NCBI GenBank assembly: GCA_002104985.1
Contig: MCGO01000090.1
Location: 1 to 64,000, forward strand
Source of the DNA: Rhizoclosmatium globosum
Lineage: Eukaryota > Chytridiomycota > Chytridiomycetes > Chytridiales > Chytriomycetaceae
Reading direction: 5' to 3'
Length of the DNA: 64,000 bases
Shown here: positions 45,138 through 55,324 of the stretch, in pieces
Position numbering within the stretch: the stretch's first letter is position 1
Layout: each line of letters begins with the position of its first letter
Made by a program: the position numbers and the translations under genes
Notes under the pieces: model-generated
What the model saw: the letters and a program-made list of their open reading frames with translations, nothing else
What the model was told of the DNA's origin: nothing
Database searches by the model: none

Positions 45138-48100
45138 ATGACGATCACACGTGCTGCTCTTCTCGCTCTTGCTGTTTTAAGCCAGTACGCTGTTGCTGCC
45201 GTAGCCCCAGCTGCTGACTTGACTCCCCTCACTGACTCGATCACAGCCACTGACTTGCCCGCAGTTCCTGGCTACCTCCCGCTCCCATCTTTGGAGTTCA
45301 CAAACGAACTTGCAGGAACCGAAGCTGGCACTCTGTCGGCAACCACAAAAACATGTGATGCAAATGCAAATTGCTTTGGAGTCACTTGCAACACAATTTC
45401 GGGGACCTGTTATCTCCTTTCTGATGTTTCCACTGCTGAAGGAAAGATTTCGGGTACGAGCAAAACTTATATCAAGGGAAACGGTAAAGCGGTTGTTAAG
45501 GGTCTTAACTATCAGGATACTAGTATTGGCGATGGCTATGCTGTCAGTTCTGAGGGCGATTGTCAAATACTTTGTGAGGCCGAAGTAACTTGTATTGCGG
45601 GTATTGTGGTGCTAAGCCCTGATCGAAATTCTGTTGCTCCAAGCACTAACCGCGCCGACGACATTAAAAGTTGTTATTTGAAAACCACTTTGACTGGTTC
45701 CCAATTGGTGATTGAATCCGGAGATGTTATTGTCACTCCAGACAGAACAAAGGTTGAGACTCTAGTTGCTGGTTACCTCAAGCTTCCGTCCTTACAATTG
45801 CCAAGTAATAGTGAAACCGATCCAGACACGTTTACAAATCAAAAGAAAGCATGTGATAATCTTGAATTTTGTGTTGCTATCATATGCACAATGATAGGCA
45901 AAAAGGATTGCAATCTGCTCATGTCGCGACCTTCAGTAGATCTTCCTCCTGCAGTAAAGGACCTTTCGCAAGTAACTTACATCAAAGAAAATGGTGACAT
46001 GATTGTATCAAATTGGAATTACTTAGACGCTGGAATCGGTGATGACATTCCCAATCAATCTTTAGATGATTGCGAAATTCTTTGTAAAGCCAAGAAAGAT
46101 TGTATTGTTGGTATCGTTAATTTTTCGAATTTTGGGAAAGGACTATGTTCTCTGAAAAAATCTCTGACTGGTGGAAGCCAGTTAGAAGGAAAGACAGACT
46201 CTTCCCTCATCACTCCAGACAGAGCTTATCTTGAAGGGTACATCAACCTCCCAGGATTATTTTTAACCGACGTACTTAGTGGCACCTCTCCTGATACTGT
46301 AGAGCAGTCTAAAATCGTCTGTGATGCTAAAACGGACTGTGTTGGAATTGTTTGCGTGAACGTTCTCGTGGGTCCTTGCGTTCTTCTTGCAAGCACTTCA
46401 ATGAAAGACGGAGGATTACCCAAGTCCTGGCGTGATGGGTTTTTCAAAACCTATCTCAAGACAAACGTCGAAGCGACAATCAAAAACTGGAACTATGAGA
46501 ATAAAGGGATCGCCGCTCAAGAAAAATTTGTGGAGTCTGCAGAATCGTGCCGAAAACTTTGCAAGGACACGCCAACATGTATCGCGGGTATTTGGGGTCA
46601 ATCAAATGATTCTGGTAGCCGCTATTGTTATCTGAAAACAGGATTTACTGCTCGCCAATTATTTGAGGAGCCAGAGTATCTCATTGTCATCCCGGGCAAA
46701 ACTATTGCAACTACAGTAATTTCTACCGCTGTTTCCACTGCTATATCTACAATTCCGACAATTGAATCTACTACATATGCTGTCTCGACTGCTGCGTCTT
46801 CTGTATCTAACGTTTCAACCGCGACAGTAGCTTCTCTTGCCAATACTTCAGCAGAATCTCTGATTTCGGCTACGTCATTGCCCTCATCCGCCCTCCCTGT
46901 TTCGGTGCCGACATACGCTTCTGACAAATCTGCGGCAGCGACTGCAACCTCTGAAACTAAGAAGTCAGCAGCGTCCACTACTACCTCTACCGCCTCCACT
47001 TCTTCGGCTACTCTTACCTGCAATCCGCTTCAAGCCGCTGACGCTAACACAAACCCATGTCCAGCTGTCACAAAGCCATCGGAGGAGATCAAAAACCTTC
47101 TTGCTAGCGTCCAACAGCCAACAAATAACACGCTTCCAAAGTACCCTGGAGATGCTGCCCTTGTTATTGCAAAGCTGACTAGCAAGGTAAACTTTTTATA
47201 ATTAATGACAGCATCCTAAATTTTGATGAGATTCCATCAACTCTTGGAAACATCGATGCCAGAAAGATCAGCTCTGTTTTCACCATTGTGGAGGATGTTT
47301 CTCCTGGAAAGCCAGTCTCAATTGCCGGGGCTGACATGCCAGCAGCCAACAACACTGCTGGGCCAGGGTTGAACGCAGTTGCCTTGCTTGTTTCTCCAAA
47401 GGGCTATTCTGCCACAAGCTATGGAACACCATCGGTTTATATCTCTGCTGCTGTTAACGCCGCTATTTCCATCAATGGTACGTCCAATACGTGACATTTA
47501 AACTTATTGAAGCGATTTCCAACTAGAATTCTCAATTACTTACATTCTTCCAAACACCATTTTAAGTATTTGGTACGTCTTTAAGTTGGACGACAATGGC
47601 TCCTTGACAATCCTTGCCGTGTCTGGTAACACGCCTCTGGCTGCCGTTATTTTCGCGGGAAAAAGCGATTCAAGAAAAAGAGCAGGCAACAAACCAAGCT
47701 TTACAATTGTTACCGCTGTCGCGCCAGTTGATCTACCAGTCCCTGTTGTTTCATCCACGACAGTGAATACTCAAACCTCTGCAGTCGTTACTACTTCATC
47801 ATCAGTCCAGCCAATCTCTAACTCCATTGCTGCTGTTCCATCCGTATCCAGCGTATCCACTGCTTCCACTGCTTCCACTGCTTCCACTGCTTCCACTGCT
47901 TCCACTGCTTCCACTGCTTCCACTGCTTCCACTGCTTCCATTGCTTCAATTGCTTCCATCGTTTCCGCCTCCTCTGTTATTGTGGCGCAAACTCTCAAGT
48001 CTTCCGTTCCTACCGCTGACGCTTCGACCATCAAAACTGTTGCGACTTCAGCCGTGACAGGTGCTCCAACTGCAACTACCACAACCAACCCCACCACCAC

Positions 48101-48572
48101 TGGAAACGCAGCCGGCCTCACTATCAACTGCCCATCTGGATGCAACCTTTGTGTGGTCAACAACTCAGCCTATGTCAACCAAACCTGTAACCAAGGCCAG
48201 ACCGTCACCGCTCCGGCAAACCAGAACGGATTCTCGAATATTTGTTACGTGGATGGATCGAGAAATGTCGTTCAATGGTGTAACCAGGGTATTTCTGTTG
48301 TTCCCACATCTGTTGTAACCACTGTCGTCACTTCTATTAACGGTGGAAACGGAAACAACGGTGGCAACGGAAATAACGGTAACGGAAACAACGGCGGAAA
48401 CGGCGGAAACGGTGGAAACGGTGGAAATGGTGGAAACAACGGCAGCGGAGGTAACGGCGGTAGCGGCGGTAGCGGCGGTAGCGGCGGCAACGGTGTGAAC
48501 ATCAAAGTCAGCAATGCCTTTACCACTGCCATCTCCATCATCTCTGTCAATTTCCTCGCTTTGGTGATCTAA
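45138..48572 (+). CDS. Large secreted GPI-type surface protein with three PAN-like Cys modules
   Basis: Signal peptide MTITRAALLALAVLSQYAVA. Three homologous modules of about 180 residues follow, opening GYLPLPSLEF, GYLKLPSLQL and GYINLPGLFL. Each has spaced Cys such as CFGVTC and the motif NWNYxxxGIG..DCxILCKAKxDCIxGI, which resembles PAN/apple folds. Then come a Ser/Thr-rich stalk, a second globular region (PGLNAVALLVSPKGYS, FSITYILPNTILSIW), a STA minisatellite, a Cys module CPSGCNLC...QWCNQG, a Gly/Asn repeat and a hydrophobic C-terminus with GPI-signal character. An intron at 47477-47526 is clear. The join near 47187-47211 is not: only a 25-nt GT-AG segment exists and it does not keep frame. 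Read across that gap, one gene is likely. Probably wall- or substrate-binding. Confidence 0.75.
47857..47945 (+). repeat. 9-bp coding minisatellite (TCCACTGCT)n
   Basis: About nine near-perfect units encode Ser-Thr-Ala. It lies in the stalk of the surface protein, and units differ only at the edges (TCCATTGCT, TCAATTGCT). In-frame length change would alter stalk length without breaking the gene. Confidence 0.9.
48340..48500 (+). repeat. Gly/Asn then Gly/Ser coding repeat
   Basis: Short GGN-GGA-AAC type units, encoding Gly-Gly-Asn and later Gly-Gly-Ser, sit directly before the C-terminal hydrophobic tail of the surface protein. The 9-bp GGCGGTAGC unit is repeated at the right end. Confidence 0.8.
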
Positions 48573-48870
48573 GCTCATTTTTACGAACCTCGTTTCTTTC
48601 TCTTTTTCCTTTCTTAACTTTATGAATCTCTTGTTATTCTGAATCTTCTGTTTTAAATCAACTCTTTTAAACACTTTTCGAGGGGAATTTGGTGATATTC
48701 TAGGCTTTAATTTGGGTTATTTGTTGTTTTTATGATGCGGTTTAACTCTTTGATAATAAAATGGGCTTCTCGAACTTCTTCTCGCTCTAAACATATACTA
48801 TCTTGATTAAGTCCCCCCAAACTTGAAAATGAGTCATACATTGGGCTTGTTTTGATAAACTTCTGGATCT
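48573..48870. other. Short spacer after the surface protein gene
   Basis: About 300 nt, T-rich, with no gene. It separates the surface protein from the decayed copy of its C-terminal half. Confidence 0.4.
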
Positions 48871-49560
48871 GGATTGAACGCTGTTGCATCACTCGTCAGC
48901 CCAAAAGGCTACACAGCTACTAATATTTCAGTGCCATCTGTTTTAGTTGCCGCGAACGCTAACTCGATGGTGCTTATCAATTCTTTTCAAAACAAACCTC
49001 CAACCATTTCCATCTGAATTAGGATTCTCAATTACCTACATTCTTCTTTACACAATCTCCAGTGTATGGTACGCATTTAACTTGGACGCAGATAATTACT
49101 TGACCATTACTGCCAACACCAACAACAAGCTAATCGCTGCTCTTGTATTTGCAGGAAAATTTACTTCGAGAAAGTGAGCAGACAGCGGGCCACCGTTTTC
49201 AATTGTGAAAGCCCCTGTGGAACAACCCTAAACCATTGCACCTGCCACGACAACGAGCTCTAAAACCGACTTGGCACCTGTTTCAATGACACCAAAAACT
49301 AGAGATGTTACCGGTTCATCCGTTTCAAGCTCAGTCAAAGTCACCAACTCAGTTGTGTCTGTGTCTCAACTTATCTCCGCTTCTACTTCTACTTCTCAGA
49401 TCTAAGTAACTGGAAGTTTGTATTTTAATGTGACTCCAACTAATGCCATCCGACCTCAGCCTACCAACAACTCAGTAACTCCAGCTGCAATCGTTATCAC
49501 TAAGGTTAACAAAGGCTCTACATTGTTGTTGTTTTTTGTTCTCAAAATGATGGTTTAATG
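48871..49560 (+). pseudogene. Decayed duplicate of the surface protein's second globular region and stalk
   Basis: The frame starting near 48873 reads LNAVASLVSPKGYTATNIS, parallel to LNAVALLVSPKGYSATSYG of the intact gene. After an intron-like gap (about 48981-49021) it reads FSITYILLYTISSVWYAFNL then AALVFAGKFTSRK, parallel to FSITYILPN... and AAVIFAGKSDSRK. A TGA at 49174 and later TAA codons interrupt it. A Ser/Thr-rich stretch (about 49260-49400) follows. It has neither signal peptide nor Cys modules, so it is a partial, non-functional tandem copy. Confidence 0.75.
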
Positions 49561-49833
49561 AAATGTCTTGGATTTTTGCACCTTTTTAAAGGTTCTTCTC
49601 TTCTTTTATGTATCTCCCTGCTATTGTTTCTTTTTTTTATTATGTCATTTCTTGTTTGGCTGAGATGATAGGTTTTCTTTTGGGTGTGTGGGTGAAGTTC
49701 TTCCGTTTCTGATTTTCGCCACTAAAAAGGATGTGTTTCTATCAATTGGTTTGCATAATTGAATTGGAAGTCTCTTAAACATAATACCCATCAGTCAAAA
49801 TACAAATACGTCAAGAGTACTATATTCACGCCG
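49561..49833. other. Spacer between pseudogene and CNBD gene
   Basis: About 270 nt, T-rich, 3' end of two convergent units. No gene seen. Confidence 0.4.
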
Positions 49834-52800
49834 TCAACGCCAAAGATCTATATTTGCCTTCATCTTTTCACCAACAACACAATTATACTCAGCCTTACAA
49901 TCAGCTTTCGTCTCCCTCAACATACTCGTCATACTTTCCTTCTTGAATTTTCGCCACTGCTTACGTTCCTCCTCCTCCTCATATATACGGACACACTCTT
50001 CATCCGTAATAGCAAGCAACCGATTACTAGCACCAAGCTCTCTCAACTCCAAACGCGCCGTGGACGCCGAACTCGCCACAAGCGTAACACCACCCCCGCT
50101 CACAACACCTTTCCGATCATGCACCGGCTTCACAACACCTCGCATACTAACACGCTTTTCAGGACTAAACCCATGCGTATCAGTTTTCACGGTATGCCTG
50201 ATCTCTCGCATTTCCTTCTCCTTCCCCATGGCGACTACATCGCCCAGGTCTTCATACACCCAATCTTCTGTCTCCAGTTTCGAAAAGTCCCAATCTTCGC
50301 GGAGATCCATAGCCATTCCTTCTTCCAGCGCTGTTTTGCGACGTATGGGATCGGATAGTTGTAAATTGTATGCGGCTTGAAGTAGAACGCGGTCGTGACG
50401 GGTTGCGGCTTTGATTGTGAATCGAGAGTTTCTATTTGATGGTGTTTGGTGGTGAGGCATCATCATCATGAGTGGGTTTCCCGCAATGTTATTCGGGTCT
50501 GTAACATGTGTAGCGACTGAAGTTGCGGGGGCAGGAAGTATTGTCGACGCTGTCTTCTTGGCATTTGATTCCTCTTGCAGAATGATAGCTTCCGTACAAA
50601 GGATAGTTCGAGCGCCAAGTATTGCAACGCGTACTTGAATCGGTCGATTGTTGTATTGAATTTGCTTGTAGAGCACCACAGCTCCGTCTTTGATAAAGAA
50701 GATTTCTTTGCATGGATCACCTTCCTTAATAATGAGCTGCGATTCTTCAAACACCTGGAGCCACATGACTGAGGCGACAATTTGCAAGGCCTCGTGCTTC
50801 CATTTTGAAAACAAATGCATCGATTTCAAGAAGTTCGCGACTTCATCTTGAGATCCTATTATGGTTGAAGTTTCGGGTTAAAGACGTTTTGTGTCTTCAG
50901 AAACTCACGTCGATGAGAAGCCTTGATGACACGATTGTAATCAACCTTACTGATTTCGATTATTTCACAGTATTCATTCGTAAGAATTGAAGCAGTACGA
51001 ATAGAATCATTCATCAAACCAATGTCACCGAACCCGTTTCCTGGATGAAGTGATCTGAGTCTCACTTCATCCTTCAAATCACCAGTGTATGTTTTCATAA
51101 CGCTCACAGAACCTGAAAGAATAATATGCCATGCTCTAGCCATTTCATCTGGGAGGATCGTATTTAAAGCTTGGCTTCAAGAACCATAACTTACTTTGTT
51201 TGAAGACATACTCATTCCTCGAAAATTCCCGATACACCAAACTACTTCCACACACTTCCTTTACCACAAAATCACTCATTTTTGCAAACGCAGGTTGACA
51301 CCGCAACAGGTTGAACAGAATCGCAATCTCATCCTTTGTTCGATCCCAAGCCGTCTTTTTCAGAATCAATACAATTTCATCATGAAACAGATTCCATAGC
51401 GAGGAATTAGGCACCTTGTACGATATGATTTCTGCAGGTGTCTTGAGAGGTTTCACCGTATTATGGAGGGACGATTTACGCCTCCTAATTTTCAACTTGA
51501 CGACGCTCTCAGAGCGAGAATAAGTTGACTCGGAACGGTTTCGTATGGACATGCTGCGTTCAGCCATCGTGGAAGTTCTACGATTCCCAGCTCCGATCGC
51601 AAACGACGATTTACGTCGCATTAGCGATTCAGTTCGCTCTTTTTGAAGTACATTTGCTGTGAAACTGAGTGGCTTGCTTGTCGTTGAATCGCGGAGGTGA
51701 GATCCTGAACGGCGTCGTGCGAATAAAATGGGGTTACTCGTCATCACTTCGACATCTTGCACGAGAGACACGCGGGTTTTCCGTCTTGTTGTTGAGAAGC
51801 GAGGTGTTTTGGGGGTTCCAGGAGGAGTGGGACCAGATACGGTGATCCCTGGTGTGCCTGGAACGCCGTACAGCAATGCGTTGTCTGCTTGGATCTTTAG
51901 AAATCCAGAGATAAACTCTCGCACTGAAAAATTGGCTGCATTGACGTCGGCTGTTTCAGGTCGCGGTTCAAAGTATTTTCCTTCTTCGTCGCGGACCTTG
52001 AGTACAGTATGTCAATCAGCCTTGGAGAGACGAAACAAAACGCTTACCCAATCAGCAAAGTTCTTGGAATCTGGTGTGACTAGGTTCTCTCGAAAATCCA
52101 AAATATCTCGCCCAATCTTTGCTCGTGCATGTTCATACTTCAAAATCTTGCGAACACGTTGAATTTCTTCGAGCGTAGCTCCTTCTCCGTGCTTTTCGTT
52201 TTTTAAAAGCATACGAATACAAGCGGGGATATCTGGGTTTTTGAGCGCGGCTGCTTCTTTCCTTCGAATTTGAGAGCCAACACTACGAACATCTCCTGGA
52301 GGGATCGGCTTCGGCGGCTTCATTTCTTCGATCAGCTTATTCTTTTCGCTTTTGATTTTCACGGCTCCTCCAAATACAGCAATAGTATTTAGGAGAAGCT
52401 CTGTCCCTGTTGTCAAGCGTTATACATATAAGCCAGGGAATGAGAGAAAGAGCAAACCTCGTCGACTCTTTCTTCTTGCCATCTGTTTCGCCATTTCTAA
52501 CGCTTCAAGATCTTCTTTACTCCCGTCCCACATTTCTCTAGACCAACATCCTTGAACTAACCACATGAACACCGTGTGTAAATAATCCAACTTTGCTTCT
52601 ATAGTCTCCAACCGATTCAAAGCCCGATTGTTCGTCCACATTTCTCTTGGCTGGCCTGTCGCATAATCCAAGCAGTTGTAATCGATAAAATCAGCTGTCT
52701 GGTCATATAACGCAGAAACCTGTACATTAATATCGTGACGCGTAGCTTTCTCTTCGATAAACTTTTTCTCGTATTGTAAATGGTTTGGATTCTCTTTGGC

Positions 52801-53250
52801 AAGCAAATCTCGAATCACAGCGTTTTGACTTGACATGAGTCCTGCTTCGCCAGGTAATATTGTTTTTAGAAACGGATCTGTTTGAACTTCTTTCTTTGGG
52901 TGGTGATGGTGAGCGCCGCGGTCTGTTTCAATAGCACGGAGGACGGGAAAGTAAAGGACTTTTGGGACTTTCTTGAACTCTTGTGGCGCGGTTTGGGAGA
53001 TTCGAGGAGGATCGAGAACTTGTTGAGTAATTTCGTAATTGTTGGAAAACTTTGGTGAGGACGGTTGAAGGGGAGGTAGTTTTGGAGGAGCTGTGGGGTG
53101 AGTGGATCCAAGTGTGTCGATATCGCGTGCTTCTTTGTACTCCAAAATCTTCCTGACAGAGCGCGGAATAAACTTTGTATCAAGTCGTTTGGTTGTTTTC
53201 CGTTGGTGCACAGTGGGGATAGGATCTATGAGCAGAGAATGGACGTCCAT
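49834..53250 (-). CDS. CNBD2-like protein with two cyclic-nucleotide-binding folds
   Basis: Multi-exon, about 1,000 residues, start MDVHSLLIDPIPTVHQRKTT at 53250. The N-terminal half is Pro-rich and disordered, with a helical block (LDYLHTVFMWLVQ). The middle has KSSLHNTVKPLKTPAEII, then the first cyclic-nucleotide fold: WHIILSGSVSVMK, GNGFGDIGLMNDSIRTASI (replacing the usual PBC), YCEIIEISKVDY. The second fold follows: WLQVFEESQLIIKEGDPCKEIFFIKDGAVVLY. The C-terminal tail is basic and coiled. The order resembles animal CNBD2 and related flagellar-lineage proteins rather than the PKA regulatory subunit or ion channels. Whether it binds cAMP or cGMP is unclear because the Glu-Arg of the PBC is not obvious. 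Confidence 0.75.
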
Positions 53251-53370
53251 TTCAAAGAAGTGGTGGGATACAAGAGATTTACATGTTACATCCGTCAGAC
53301 TCTATTTCTATCCAGCTATGAACTTCCGCAAGACTCAATTCGATGGTTATTCCTCCATTAAGATTTCAAA

Positions 53371-54387
53371 TTGGATCAAGTTCAAATGAGCGCAGCCGAC
53401 TGTGTTTCAGTGCACAACTTGGATGATGCGCATTCGCCTGTACCAAAGAACCGAAACAAGCTGTGGATTGGAATAGCAGCTGTTTCAATAGTGATCGTTT
53501 CAGTGGGAGTAGGTCTCGGAGTGTCCCTCCGAAACACAGGCTCTTCCCCTCCATCTCCTTCACCACTGTCTCCTTCATCAAATCCCGCCTCAAATCCGGC
53601 CAGTCCTTCTCCGCCACCAAAACTCTCCTCGTCGAATCCGGATCCACACGCGCTCGCCAACTCGGTCTTCCCGCCAACCTGTTCCTTCTACATCAACACT
53701 CTCCGCACAAACATCAACGCATCCGTCAAAAGCGGGAATGTGCTGCACAACGGATTCACGCCACTGGCCCAGTACGACTGCGCAGCCAACTCGTTCCCTC
53801 GGTGCTCGTTAAAGGCCGATGGCGTCACTTGGGACGGCGATCAGGACTTTGTCTGGAACGAGAATGTCTTCAACGCTTCATCGTCGTTTCGGTACAATAC
53901 GATTTGGTTCTTTCAGCTGATTGGCGACATGGACGACTTGTTCCATGAATGCGATGATTACCCGCTGGCGTTTGATGTATCCAAACTCAGCTCGACGCCA
54001 TTGAACCTAAAACCAAACTGTATTTCCTTCGGGAAATGGTGTCGTACTTGGGCTGGCACGGTGGCAGCTGGTCAGAAGGTTGATATTCAGGGAACTCTGT
54101 ATTCTGTCGAAGCTGCATTCCTCAAGTTATCAAACAACAGAACCAAGATTGATTTCAAGGATGAGCCCATCACGGCGAGTTATTTGAGGCAGATGCCCGT
54201 GGCAGATCAACAAGCGATTGCAACTCAATATATGAACACACTTGGAAATGGAAACTGTATCACCGATCAACACTTTTGTTTCGAATGTAACGGGGATCCA
54301 AATCATTGCTCTGTTGCAGACGGTTGCTTAAGATATGCGGATCCAAAAAACTCAACATGGCAGGGCAATGGATACTTTTGCCCTTGA
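53371..54387 (+). CDS. Type II membrane protein with large Cys-containing outer domain, unassigned
   Basis: Single exon, 338 residues. A short polar N-terminus (about 28 residues) is followed by one hydrophobic span, LWIGIAAVSIVIVSVGVGLG. Then comes a Ser/Pro linker and an outer domain with about 14 Cys, including CFECNGDPNHCSVADGC and a final GYFCP. Sequons such as NAS, NRT and NST fit N-glycosylation. No family recognised. The first ATG is at 53386; the open frame begins with an alternative codon at 53371. Confidence 0.6.
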   Translation: MDQVQMSAADCVSVHNLDDAHSPVPKNRNKLWIGIAAVSIVIVSVGVGLGVSLRNTGSSPPSPSPLSPSSNPASNPASPSPPPKLSSSNPDPHALANSVFPPTCSFYINTLRTNINASVKSGNVLHNGFTPLAQYDCAANSFPRCSLKADGVTWDGDQDFVWNENVFNASSSFRYNTIWFFQLIGDMDDLFHECDDYPLAFDVSKLSSTPLNLKPNCISFGKWCRTWAGTVAAGQKVDIQGTLYSVEAAFLKLSNNRTKIDFKDEPITASYLRQMPVADQQAIATQYMNTLGNGNCITDQHFCFECNGDPNHCSVADGCLRYADPKNSTWQGNGYFCP

Positions 54388-54499
54388 CCTTGATCTCATA
54401 GAAATAGATACTTAAAACATGACACAATTAATAACGTTCTAATTCGATCGAGATTCAGACTGTAAAATGCAGCAAATACATTGGCTTTAATTCCCAATA

Positions 54500-55085
54500 C
54501 TAAGATTGTAAAACGAGTTGCTTGTCCTTAAACGGTTGCTTGTCCTTAAACGTTGCAGACGATTTCGATATCGCACTGAGAAGGTCAATCCCTTTTCCTT
54601 TCGGAACCACAATCTTGAAGTTACCCTTCCCATCAATCAGATCCCTTGAATCCAACCCCGCAAGCAACATACACGCCCCCACGTCATACCCTTCCTCAAT
54701 TTCTTCCAAAACCCCAACAACACATCCATCCTCCTCTTCACAAATTTTGCGGCAATCTTCAACGGACGTAAACTTGGGGGGTATCAATTACTCCATACGA
54801 CAGGCCCGTAACCGTCACCTTTCCTGTCTCCTTGAAATACGTTGTAACGCTGTCGTCTCTACGGCCCCTTGCTTCGTGGTTTCCAAGAACAAAGCAAGTA
54901 GCTTCTGATTCTCGATACGTGAAGCCTACACATCCGTCAAAGTACGATTCGCAGAGTTGTACGCATGAAGAGAAGGGACCTGAGAATGTAGCAATGTAAG
55001 GTGTGTCAAACGCTGCTTGTGGGAACTGGAGGAACCCAGCTTTTGTCAGACTGGTAAACAGGACGACGAGGAAGAATGGAGTCAT
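54500..55085 (-). CDS. Small secreted PAN-like protein, frameshifted at a C-run
   Basis: Signal peptide MTPFFLVVLFTSLTKAG at 55085. Two Cys-rich halves: CVQLCESYFDGCVGFTY, and after the break CRKICEEEDGCVVGVLEEIE. The central TVTGLSYGVIDTP/KFTSVEDC matches the KGLNYQ..DCQILC joint of the large surface protein at 45 kb, so both belong to one PAN-like family. The frame changes at a run of six C (minus strand) near 54776. Removing one C fuses the halves into about 195 residues. A direct KDKQ repeat marks the C-terminus. Probably intact in the organism and broken by a base-count error. Confidence 0.65.
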
Positions 55086-55324
55086 TATCTGTCGAATAGA
55101 GCGGTTAGTTCATCGATTTCCTAGAGAGAGACTGCGGAAGAGACTAACTGAGGAGGAGGGACTGACTGAGTACTGATATTTGCAAATTTTTCAGCCACGA
55201 TTTTTTTTTGTTTTTTGTTTTCACTTGAGGAGAATATAAATTGGATGTAAACACACGTTTATTCACAAATTCCACCAAAACAACACAGGATCGTCCTCAA
55301 CCAATCCCCCGCAAAAACAGACAA

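Noticed and set aside
47771..48163. Val/Glu/Ala-rich minus-strand frame opposite the STA minisatellite
   Set aside because: The repeat creates open frames on both strands; the plus-strand protein explains the region.
52850..53100. His-rich HHHHPKKE stretch in the CNBD2-like protein as a metal site
   Set aside because: It lies in a disordered Pro-rich region with no paired ligands; most likely low complexity.
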